A stretch of 5,888 bases of DNA, taken from the NCBI GenBank assembly GCA_016200825.1, contig JACQEA010000127.1, positions 1 through 5,888 on the forward strand, in the 5' to 3' direction. Numbering within the stretch: position 1 is the stretch's first letter; each line of letters starts with the position of its first letter. The notes below the pieces were generated by a model. It searched no databases. It was not told where the DNA came from and saw only the letters and a program-made list of their open reading frames with translations. This stretch comes from Chloroflexota bacterium (GTDB taxonomy: Bacteria > Chloroflexota > Anaerolineae > UBA4142). This document shows positions 1 to 5,342 of this stretch, piece after piece. Position numbers and translations under genes: made by a program.

Positions 1-83
1 AGCGCGTTGTAACTGACTGTAAAAATTTCGAGCACGAGCGCGCCGCGCACGTCGCGTGCACGCGGGCTGACGATCGCGTCCAT
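1..83 (-). CDS. Probable CDF-like cation transporter, N-terminal fragment (runs off left edge)
   Basis: Only the first 27 codons are in the window. The ATG at 83 lies one base after the Nramp stop codon (TAG at 87-85), with a G-rich stretch (GGGGG) about 6 nt upstream as a possible ribosome binding site, so translation is probably coupled to the Nramp gene. The visible peptide has a short basic N-terminus (Arg at residues 8, 10 and 13) followed by LVLEIFTVSYNA, which resembles the 'LEYFTxxxNxLE' start of the first membrane helix in the small cation-transporter proteins related to cation diffusion facilitators. That family generally exports divalent metals (Zn, Fe, Mn, Co), which would fit a metal-homeostasis operon. 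The family call rests on this short motif and the context; the downstream metal-binding residues are outside the window. The open reading frame and its start are more certain than the function. Confidence 0.6.
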   Translation of the reverse strand, partial: MDAIVSPRARDVRGALVLEIFTVSYNA

Positions 84-84
84 C

Positions 85-1392
85 CTAACCCCCGGTGAAA
101 GTTTGATAGATCAAATAAATATTCAGACCGACAATCGCCGCCGCGACAATTGCCGCGAGTAACGTCGTGATGCGGTGGTTGACTAATCCGCCCATCAAAT
201 CGCGGCGACGCGTAAAGAGCACGAGCGGAATAATCGCGAACGGCAACGCGAAACTGAGCACGACCTGACTGAGTACGAGTGTGCGCGTCGGGTCGAGTCC
301 GAGATAAATCACGACCAACGCGGGGATCATCGTAATTCCGCGACGCAACGAAATCGGAATTTTGCGATGCAAAAAACCTTGCATAATTACTTGTCCCGCC
401 ATCGTGCCGACGGTCGAAGAGGATAAGCCGGACGCGAGCAACGAGATCGCAAAGACTATGCTCGCGGCGCCGCCTAATAACGGCGTCAATGTGCGGTACG
501 CTTCTTCAATCGTTCCAATGTCGAGTAGACCGGCGCGGAAAAATGTTGACGCCGCCATAATCAGCATCGCCGCGTTCACGAGACCCGCCAGCCCCATCGC
601 GACAATCACGTCAATCAATTCGTACCGATACAACCGTTTCAATTGCGCCGAATCGCGCGTCACAATGCGCCCTTGCGTCAGCGCCGAATGTAAAAAAATT
701 ACATGCGGCATCACCGTCGCGCCCAAAATGCCGGTGGCGAGCAAAATACTTTCGGTGCCGGCAAATTGCGGGACGAACGCGTTCGCGGCGATTTCGCCCC
801 ACGCCGGTTGATCCAAGAATGTTTCGATCACGTAACAGCCCGCGATGACGCCGACGAACGCGGTGATGACTGCTTCGAGCGGTCGAAAGCCGCGTTTTTC
901 CAAACCCAAAATGATAAAGGTCGTAATCGCCGTTAAAATGCCGGCAAGAAATAGGGGAATGTGAAATAGCAAATTGAATCCGAGCGCCGCGCCCAAAAAT
1001 TCCGCGAGATCGGTTGCCATCGCCATGATTTCCATCAAGACCCACATCGCGTAAACGATCGGACGCGGAAATTGCTCGCGGCACATTTCGGCTAGATTCA
1101 AACCGGTCGCAATGCCCAGCTTCGCAGACAACGATTGCACGAGCATCGCCATCAAATTGCTCGCGAGGATAACCCAAATTAATAAATAACCAAATTGCGC
1201 GCCGCCTTGAATGTTGGTCGCAAAATTGCCGGGATCAATATACGCGACGCACGCGATAAACGCCGGACCCATAAACGGCGCGATGCGTTCAAGCAGTCCT
1301 TTCCCAGATTTCCCGCCCAATATTTCATTCGCGTTCTCTAGTGTAGCGACATCGCCCGGGCGAATCGGCGTGGCATCGCGAGCAAAATCCAT
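85..1392 (-). CDS. mntH: Nramp-family divalent metal (Mn2+/Fe2+) transporter, MntH-like
   Basis: Proton-coupled importer of Mn2+ and possibly Fe2+ in the cytoplasmic membrane. From the ATG at 1392 it is 435 residues, normal for bacterial Nramp, with about eleven hydrophobic segments. The TM1 metal-site motif DPGN is at residues 53-56 (Asp53 and Asn56 are the expected ligands) and the TM6 motif MPH at 228-230, where Met228 is the family's metal-selecting residue. Further family signatures are ATDLAEFLGAALG (126-138) and a 'SSTVGTMAGQVIMQGF' segment (325-340). All core ligands are intact, so the protein should be active. The ATG at 1392 is preferred because GGAG lies 8 nt upstream; a GTG at 1443 in the same frame would add 17 residues but has a poorer ribosome binding site. 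The gene lies 88 bp after the ZIP gene and 1 bp before the CDF-like gene, so it is probably part of the same transcription unit. Clustering with an MntR-like regulator favours Mn as main substrate; that last step is inference. Confidence 0.95.
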   Translation of the reverse strand: MDFARDATPIRPGDVATLENANEILGGKSGKGLLERIAPFMGPAFIACVAYIDPGNFATNIQGGAQFGYLLIWVILASNLMAMLVQSLSAKLGIATGLNLAEMCREQFPRPIVYAMWVLMEIMAMATDLAEFLGAALGFNLLFHIPLFLAGILTAITTFIILGLEKRGFRPLEAVITAFVGVIAGCYVIETFLDQPAWGEIAANAFVPQFAGTESILLATGILGATVMPHVIFLHSALTQGRIVTRDSAQLKRLYRYELIDVIVAMGLAGLVNAAMLIMAASTFFRAGLLDIGTIEEAYRTLTPLLGGAASIVFAISLLASGLSSSTVGTMAGQVIMQGFLHRKIPISLRRGITMIPALVVIYLGLDPTRTLVLSQVVLSFALPFAIIPLVLFTRRRDLMGGLVNHRITTLLAAIVAAAIVGLNIYLIYQTFTGG

Positions 1393-1400
1393 TTGGTTTA

Positions 1401-1427
1401 CTCCATCAAATTTTTTTCCTCCCCTCC
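1401..1427 (-). promoter_or_regulatory. Translation start region of the Nramp gene (two Shine-Dalgarno-like sequences)
   Basis: Read on the minus strand, GGAGGGGAGG (1427-1418) is followed 11 nt later by a two-codon ORF, ATG GAG TAA (1406-1398). The GGAG inside that mini-ORF (1404-1401) is 8 nt before the chosen Nramp ATG at 1392. The nearer GGAG decides the start. The stronger upstream purine tract lies 25 nt from the ATG, too far to serve it directly. Confidence 0.55.
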
Positions 1428-1480
1428 ATATTTCTAATTGCACGGCGCAAGTTTCCTGAAAGTTTAGCGCGCGTAAAGGT

Positions 1481-2677
1481 TTACACCAACAAACCGGTCA
1501 CGTACACAATCGCGAGTCCCGTAAATAATCCGGCGACATTGAGCGCGTTCCACGCGCTCGTTCCCGATTCTTTCCCCAACAATTTCGCGATTTCGTACAC
1601 GACTTGAAAAATCGCGCCCGCGCCAATTGCAAAAAAGAGCGCGGCAAAAACATCCGAGTACAAAAATCCGCCCAGCCACGTGCCCGCGATCGCGGGCGCG
1701 CCCGCGAGTAATCCGAGCGCGGCGAAATGTTTCAACGCCGGGCGGACGCGAATGATCGGCACGACAATGCCGAATCCTTCCGTTAAATTCTGAATAATAA
1801 ATCCGATCACTAGAAACGCGCCGAGCGCGAGTTCACCCACCGCGTACGACGCGCCAATCGCGAGTCCTTCGCCCAAATTGTGCAGACCGATGCCGAGCGC
1901 GATCAGGTACGCGAGATAAAGTTTTTGTGACGCGTCATCGCGCGCGCGACCGCGATTCAATTGCCCAATCGCGATGATCGCGAGAAAAGTGACGACGACG
2001 CCAATCGTGACGAGTCCCGTGCCTTGAAATGGTTTGGGCACGCGTCCGCCAATTTCTAACGCCTCGCTCAACGTTTCCACGCCGAGAAAAATTAACAAGC
2101 CCACCGTCAACGCTAACACAAAATCCATTCCACGTTTCCCAATTTTTCGCAGAAACGGATACCACAACATCCCCAGCGCGATCGGAAGGATGCCCACGTA
2201 CAAACCGATCAACGCAAAACTCAAAAACATTTGCGGCGAGGGTTGCGGCGTTTCAACCGCGAGCGCGATTTCGCGTTTGAAACTAATTCCGTCCGAAGTG
2301 ATCACTTTTATTTCGTGCCGCTCGTTTTCGACCCATGGATAATTCAGCGTGATCGTCGCGCGCTCCAAACGTTGGAGCGTGGCGCGCGGCTCGATCTTGG
2401 ATTCCCAAATGGCATTGTCCACCGCAACTTGCGCGATCGTGATTTCGCTGGTGCCGCTGTTGATGACGCTGAAAATAATTTGCTCGGGACGCAGCACGAC
2501 GCGTTCAAACGCCAGCGTACCGGGCGGAACGGACGCGGAAGTTTGCAAGCCCGCGTTGGTCGCGAGAAAAATCGCGATGATTGCCGCGAGGAGAATGAGC
2601 GGAATGATCGCGAGCGCGAGCGTGCGCGCGGTGAATTGGGTTTTTGTTTTTGGTTGAGAGAGATTCATTTCAGTCAT
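1481..2677 (-). CDS. ZIP-family metal permease with N-terminal extracytoplasmic domain
   Basis: Membrane permease for divalent metals (Zn, Fe, Mn). The 398-residue product is longer than a bacterial ZIP of about 250-270 residues because it has an N-terminal addition: a membrane anchor (about 17-40), then about 100 residues of beta-rich, probably Ig-like sequence (about 45-142) predicted outside the membrane. The ZIP core spans about 150-398 with around eight hydrophobic segments. The TM4 metal motif HNLGEG is at 266-271 (His266, Asn267, Glu270). The TM5 equivalent is QNLTEG at 296-301, with Gln296 where His is common, while Asn297 and Glu300 are kept. A basic, hydrophilic loop (242-252) separates two helices. 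The ATG overlaps the TGA of the upstream oxidase gene as ATGA, implying translational coupling; an ATG three codons later (2668) is a less favoured alternative. Substrate and direction of transport cannot be read from sequence. ZIP membership is confident; the Ig-like description of the extra domain is inference from composition. Confidence 0.87.
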   Translation of the reverse strand: MTEMNLSQPKTKTQFTARTLALAIIPLILLAAIIAIFLATNAGLQTSASVPPGTLAFERVVLRPEQIIFSVINSGTSEITIAQVAVDNAIWESKIEPRATLQRLERATITLNYPWVENERHEIKVITSDGISFKREIALAVETPQPSPQMFLSFALIGLYVGILPIALGMLWYPFLRKIGKRGMDFVLALTVGLLIFLGVETLSEALEIGGRVPKPFQGTGLVTIGVVVTFLAIIAIGQLNRGRARDDASQKLYLAYLIALGIGLHNLGEGLAIGASYAVGELALGAFLVIGFIIQNLTEGFGIVVPIIRVRPALKHFAALGLLAGAPAIAGTWLGGFLYSDVFAALFFAIGAGAIFQVVYEIAKLLGKESGTSAWNALNVAGLFTGLAIVYVTGLLV

Positions 2678-3726
2678 ACATCCGCCGCCTTGACATTGAA
2701 AAATCCCATCCAGCCCAATTCCGCAAATTCGGATTGATGCGCGTGAAACATATAGCGTCCCGGCGTTTTGTACTGAAATTCTAAAATGCCGCGCTCGCCT
2801 TGACCCAGCGCAACGGTATCCGTGTAATCGCGCGGTGTGGGATTGGTTCCGGTGGGATAGTAATAAAATAAATTCGCGTGCAAGTGCAGCGAGTTGATCG
2901 GATCGAATTCGGTAATGTTCACGAGATAAATGCGCACGCGTTCGTTGACGCGCAGTTCGATCGGATGTTCATTGAACCAAAACGCGACGCCGTTGACGGT
3001 GTAGAATTCATTTTCCGCGTCTTGATCCAAATCAAAACCGTTCATCACCATCACCAATTCCGTGGCGGGCGCGCGCGGAATTTTGGGATCAACGATGAAC
3101 GTGCCGTACAGACCTTTATGAATGTGGCGCTTGAGCGGCATCGTGTGGCAATGATACAAATGCAAACCAAACGGTTCCGCGGTAAATTCGTACGTGAACG
3201 AACTGCCGCTGGGCACGGATTCTAGTCCATCCATATTCGCCGGATGAATGCCGTGAAAATGAATCGAGTGCGGATGCGATCCTTTGTTGATGAATTTTAC
3301 GCGCACGATATCGCCTTCGGTCGCGCGCAATGTTGGACCCGGCACGAATCCGTTGTACGTCCACGCGTTGAATTTCACTCCGCCCGCGACTTTAATTTCT
3401 TTATCTTCGCCGATAATTTCATACTCGCGCACCGTTCGTCCGTCTGCGAGTTGGCTGACGACGCCGTAATCGAACGTGGTGAGAAATTTAGTCGGATTCA
3501 TTTCGTCCGCCGCGAGCAGATTCGCGGTAGACATTTCGCAATTGCATGGTCCCTGCAACGCGTGTTGCGCGTGCGCAATGGTTTGCGCGCGCAAGTCATC
3601 CTTGCTTTGCGCGGCGGCGTTCGATTTTGGCAAAAGAAAATTCGCGCCCACCGCGCTCAGCGTGCCGACCGCGCCGAGTTTTAGCAGATCGCGGCGCGAA
3701 AAAAATTTATCGCGCAATAAACTCAT
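2674..3726 (-). CDS. Tat-exported two-domain multicopper oxidase
   Basis: 350 residues, about the size of two-cupredoxin-domain oxidases. The N-terminus is a Tat signal: SRRDLLKL (10-17), a hydrophobic run to about residue 32 and an Ala-rich probable cleavage region near 37-40, so the enzyme is folded with copper before export and acts outside the cytoplasmic membrane. Four His-x-His pairs expected for a trinuclear copper cluster are present: H156/H158 (HFHG), H192/H194 (around C193, YHCH), H281/H283 (HLH) and H328/H330 (HAH). A type 1 copper site in domain 1 is suggested by H153, C193 and H201, with Leu206 in the axial position where Met is often found. Domain 2 shows no Cys-containing type 1 site, which fits the two-domain class with T1 copper in domain 1 only. 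A CxC pair (C61, C63) lies in the extension before domain 1. Likely activity is O2-dependent oxidation of a metal ion (Fe2+, Mn2+ or Cu+) or a small reductant; the neighbouring metal transporters favour a metal. It overlaps the ZIP gene by 4 nt. The start is well supported by AGAGGAGGGG just upstream. Confidence 0.92.
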   Translation of the reverse strand: MSLLRDKFFSRRDLLKLGAVGTLSAVGANFLLPKSNAAAQSKDDLRAQTIAHAQHALQGPCNCEMSTANLLAADEMNPTKFLTTFDYGVVSQLADGRTVREYEIIGEDKEIKVAGGVKFNAWTYNGFVPGPTLRATEGDIVRVKFINKGSHPHSIHFHGIHPANMDGLESVPSGSSFTYEFTAEPFGLHLYHCHTMPLKRHIHKGLYGTFIVDPKIPRAPATELVMVMNGFDLDQDAENEFYTVNGVAFWFNEHPIELRVNERVRIYLVNITEFDPINSLHLHANLFYYYPTGTNPTPRDYTDTVALGQGERGILEFQYKTPGRYMFHAHQSEFAELGWMGFFNVKAADV

Positions 3727-3728
3727 AA

Positions 3729-3738
3729 CCCCTCCTCT
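3729..3738 (-). promoter_or_regulatory. Strong Shine-Dalgarno sequence of the multicopper oxidase gene
   Basis: Minus-strand AGAGGAGGGG ends 2 nt before the ATG at 3726; its AGGAGG core (3736-3731) is 4 nt from the ATG. It is the best ribosome binding site in the window and fixes the oxidase start. The oxidase gene is the first of the coupled oxidase-ZIP pair, so this site probably drives much of the translation of both. Confidence 0.75.
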
Positions 3739-3750
3739 GAAAATAGGACC

Positions 3751-3798
3751 CTGATTAACACAGATTATTTCTGTGTTATTCAGTGTTCGTCTGTGTCC
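3751..3798. repeat. Inverted repeat and 'TCTGTGT' repeat units between regulator and oxidase genes
   Basis: An imperfect inverted repeat spans 3751-3783: arms of 14 bases (3751-3764 and 3770-3783) with one mismatch and a 5-base loop; the inner 9 bp (TAACACAGA / TCTGTGTTA) pair perfectly. The right arm continues as related units of about 10 bp, TCTGTGTTATT (3770-3780), CAGTGTTCG (3781-3789) and TCTGTGTCC (3790-3798). I recall very similar TCTGTGTT-type text as dispersed intergenic repeats in other bacterial genomes, unverified here. In the minus-strand transcript the hairpin ends 12 nt before the oxidase Shine-Dalgarno sequence. A clear U-run is lacking, so it is not a convincing terminator. 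It could be a processing or attenuation structure, an operator, or only a mobile repeat. Confidence 0.6.
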
Positions 3799-3815
3799 AA
3801 TTAAATTTTCTGATT

Positions 3816-3962
3816 CTATATTTTAGATTTCAAATTTTTCTTCGCGTGCTTGGCACCTTGGCGATGCAACGCGCTGACGAGAATGGTCCGCGCCAGTTTT
3901 TCATCCAACACGCTTTCCGCCCCGCGTTTCGCGCGCACGCGTACGGGACCCGCAAAGGGCAG
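3816..3962 (-). pseudogene. Out-of-frame remnant of the regulator's SH3/FeoA-like C-terminal domain
   Basis: In the frame reached by one missing base near 3962-3964 (minus strand GAA CCC TGC), the sequence reads LPFAGPVRVRAKRG, then ESVLDEKLARTILVSAL and a Lys-rich tail, 48 codons to a TAG at 3818-3816. This matches the last strand and helix of the DtxR-family C-terminal domain (the pattern '...GPVxVRV...LxxxLAxxIxV'), whereas the annotated frame gives a Cys/Arg/Pro-rich tail unlike the family. Adding one C to the CCC run would restore the fusion with residues ALEIEP upstream. Either a real one-base deletion or a sequencing/assembly error in a short homopolymer would explain it. Confidence 0.7.
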
Positions 3963-4378
3963 GGTTCAATCTCTAACGCTTTGGATGGAATTGGATCGCC
4001 GTGCGGGTCTTGCCTAGGATTGCCGAGAAAATTTGCGATGCGCTCTTCCAAATCTTCGGAAATCACATGCTCGATTTTTTCCGCTTCCGCGTGCACGCGA
4101 TCCCAGGGCACGCCCAGCGCTTCGGTGAGAAATGTTTCGATGAGCCGATGATGACGAATAATTTCCAACGCGATTTTTTCTCCGGCGCGCGTCAGTTCCA
4201 CGCCGCGATAAGGCGAATGGCGCGCGAGTTTCAGCTTCGCCAATTTCTTGATCATGTTCGTCGCGGACGCGTTGGAAATGCCGAGCGCGTCGGCGAGCGC
4301 GGAGGTTGTAACCGCGTGACCCTCGACGCGCAGTTGGAAAATCGCTTTTACATAGTCTTCTATGGCACGCGAAATCAT
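3830..4378 (-). CDS. mntR: DtxR/MntR-family metal-dependent repressor with disrupted C-terminal domain
   Basis: Metal-sensing dimeric DNA-binding repressor, 182 residues as read. The winged helix-turn-helix is at about 5-63 (recognition helix near ISNASATNMIKKL, 34-46) and the dimerisation/metal domain at about 65-132, with the family signature HRLIETFL (77-84) and VHAEAEKIEHVISEDLEERI (95-114). Aligned to known members from memory, metal ligands are Asp8 (DtxR Met10 position), His77, Glu81, His96, Glu100 (DtxR Cys102 position), Glu103 and His104. Asp8 and Glu100 are the MntR-type choices, favouring Mn2+ sensing. After DPHGDPIPS (residue 132) the linker and first half of the usual SH3/FeoA-like domain are missing. 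From about residue 140 the frame is wrong: the -1 frame from 3962 to 3816 encodes a recognisable end of that domain. The N-terminal half alone is enough for DNA binding in short MntR proteins, so it may still work. The ATG at 4378 has no clear Shine-Dalgarno sequence. It is the first gene of the metal cluster, 103 bp before the oxidase gene, and probably autoregulated through the operator at 4397-4416. Confidence 0.88.
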   Translation of the reverse strand: MISRAIEDYVKAIFQLRVEGHAVTTSALADALGISNASATNMIKKLAKLKLARHSPYRGVELTRAGEKIALEIIRHHRLIETFLTEALGVPWDRVHAEAEKIEHVISEDLEERIANFLGNPRQDPHGDPIPSKALEIEPCPLRVPYACARNAGRKACWMKNWRGPFSSARCIAKVPSTRRKI

Positions 4379-4393
4379 TTGTTATGACAAACT

Positions 4394-4421
4394 TGAAATT
4401 TAGTTACGGCTAAATTATATT
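4394..4421 (+). promoter_or_regulatory. Possible divergent plus-strand promoter over the same operator
   Basis: TTGAAA (4394-4399), 16-bp spacer, TATATT (4416-4421), each box one base from consensus. The start would be near 4428. No convincing plus-strand gene follows, but an intrinsic terminator facing the same way occurs at 4543-4570. AT-rich palindromes produce such matches by chance, so confidence is moderate. Confidence 0.4.
4397..4416. promoter_or_regulatory. Probable DtxR/MntR-type operator (perfect 7-bp inverted repeat)
   Basis: AATTTAG (4397-4403) and CTAAATT (4410-4416) are perfect inverted arms around a 6-bp spacer. Length, AT-rich arms and the TTTAG/CTAAA core resemble palindromic operators of the DtxR family. 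It overlaps the -10 box and expected start of the minus-strand promoter, and lies between the -35 and -10 of the plus-strand promoter, where bound repressor would block both. It is 19 bp upstream of the regulator's ATG, so autorepression is the simplest role. The palindrome is seen directly; the identity of the bound protein is inferred. Confidence 0.72.
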
Positions 4422-4441
4422 CGCTTTGGTCAAATAGTCAA
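4414..4441 (-). promoter_or_regulatory. Sigma70-type promoter for the regulator gene
   Basis: Minus-strand TTGACT (4441-4436), 16-bp spacer, TATAAT (4419-4414). The -10 is a perfect match and the -35 differs at one base. Transcription should start near 4407, giving a leader of about 28 nt before the ATG at 4378. The palindromic operator covers part of the -10 and the start site. The -35 lies in the first two units of the 8-bp tandem repeat. Confidence 0.78.
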
Positions 4442-4479
4442 GTAGTCAGGTAGTTTAGTAGCCACGTAATCAGGCAGTC
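4432..4479. repeat. Degenerate 8-bp tandem repeat, six units
   Basis: Six consecutive 8-base units at 4432, 4440, 4448, 4456, 4464 and 4472 follow a consensus close to A-R-G-T-A-G-T-C (for example AAGTAGTC, AGGTAGTT, AGGCAGTC). The first two units supply the -35 box of the regulator promoter. The unit length is constant, so copy-number change would alter the sequence upstream of the promoter without changing its spacing. Confidence 0.6.
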
Positions 4480-4542
4480 ATCGGGCAGAGGGTAGCGAAA
4501 TGGGACGTGAGGGCGGTGGTGTCTTCATCGTTACAAATAGAG

Positions 4543-4570
4543 AACCGCGAGTGAATGCTCGCGGTTTTTT
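4543..4570 (+). terminator. Intrinsic terminator hairpin with U-run on the plus strand
   Basis: AACCGCGAG (4543-4551), 6-base loop, CTCGCGGTT (4558-4566): a perfect 9-bp GC-rich stem followed by T residues to 4570. The T-run makes it a good terminator for plus-strand transcription. Read on the minus strand, the stem is followed only by a weak U-containing stretch (CTCTATTTG), so it could terminate the lipoprotein gene 65 bp upstream less efficiently. No plus-strand gene is recognised before it. Confidence 0.75.
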
Positions 4571-4634
4571 AAAAAGTTTTGATAGTGCTTTCGTATTTTT
4601 GTTTGTTTCGTGGACTCGACTTTTCCAAAATTAT

Positions 4635-5282
4635 CTAATGCGCGAAATCTACCGTGCCAATGTTACACCCCGCACCGTCCGTCGTTTGAATATTCCCATT
4701 TTCGGACAAGACATCGCCGGCGTTGTTGATGATAAACACAAACCAATTCCCTTTTTTCTGCTGACCTTCATACAATGCCAGCCGATATTGTCCTTGCAAC
4801 GCGCTGTCGACGCGTTTGGGATCGGTGGGATCTTTGCCGGTGATGAAATCGTTGATCGCGGGAGGTCCGCTCGGCACTGCCGCGACGCGCATGATCAACC
4901 CATTGATCTTGTTTCCACTATCATACACCGTGCCGATAATGCGCGTATCGCCGCCGGACGCGCACGATTTTGCGCTCACGCGAAAATATGGACCCGGCGG
5001 CGTCGCGGTTGGGGCGGGCGGCGCGATCGGTTGAGGGAGTGAAGTAAATGTAGGTCGCGCAGTAATCACGCGCGTCGCGGTTGCGCGCGGACGCGTCGCG
5101 GTTTGCGTGAGAGTTTTGATTGCCGCGGGTGTAAAGGTTGGGCGAAGTGTCGCCGCGCTCGCGGCGCTGGGCGGCTCGTCGTTATTGTTCGCGATCAAAT
5201 CGCTTGTGCGACACGCGAGCGACAAAACAATTAAACTGATCGCGAGCGCGAGCCAACGCGGCAAGAAAAATAAAGTGGACAA
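4635..5282 (-). CDS. Secreted lipoprotein with Thr/Pro-rich linker and small C-terminal beta domain, function unknown
   Basis: I do not recognise a function. From the TTG at 5282 the product has 215 residues: a signal peptide (1-23) with hydrophobic core LALAISLIVLSLA, a lipobox ending at Cys24 (LSLAC), a low-complexity Thr/Pro/Ala/Arg linker (about 25-97) that would extend the protein from the membrane, and a C-terminal globular domain (about 98-215). That domain has Cys107 and Cys206, possibly a disulfide, and a pattern GNWFVFIINNAGDVLSE then TTDGxGCNxGxVDF typical of small beta-sandwich domains I associate with Chloroflexota surface proteins. The domain may bind carbohydrate or protein, but nothing here shows which. 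The start is uncertain: the frame has no ATG, an upstream TTG at 5360 would add 26 residues without a signal-like character, and neither start has a strong ribosome binding site. It is transcribed toward the regulator but separated from it by a hairpin and a separate promoter, so it is probably not in the metal operon. Confidence 0.68.
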   Translation of the reverse strand: MSTLFFLPRWLALAISLIVLSLACRTSDLIANNNDEPPSAASAATLRPTFTPAAIKTLTQTATRPRATATRVITARPTFTSLPQPIAPPAPTATPPGPYFRVSAKSCASGGDTRIIGTVYDSGNKINGLIMRVAAVPSGPPAINDFITGKDPTDPKRVDSALQGQYRLALYEGQQKKGNWFVFIINNAGDVLSENGNIQTTDGAGCNIGTVDFAH

Positions 5283-5342
5283 TCGGGATAGTTGCCTAAA
5301 TTGAATTAGAATGGCAAACGGGCTAGTAGACTTTATGCGAAA

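Noticed and set aside
1463..1477. TTTA-N7-TAAA upstream of the Nramp gene as a second regulator operator
   Set aside because: Arms of only 4 bp, spacing one base different from the site at 4397-4416, and no promoter around it.
1393..1480. Manganese riboswitch or separate promoter in front of the Nramp gene
   Set aside because: The 88-bp gap is too short for a yybP-ykoY-type riboswitch plus a promoter, and no conserved core or good -35/-10 pair was seen.
4500..5042. Plus-strand ORF of 180 codons with a GAGGG sequence a few bases before its ATG
   Set aside because: It runs through the intrinsic terminator at 4543-4570 and lies antisense to the lipoprotein, whose signal peptide, lipobox and linker are convincing. 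Its product is Arg/His-rich with no recognisable domain.
5296..5309. CTAAATTGAATTAG as another operator copy near the lipoprotein start
   Set aside because: Only the outer CTAA/TTAG pairs and the arrangement of half-sites is unlike the 4397-4416 palindrome.
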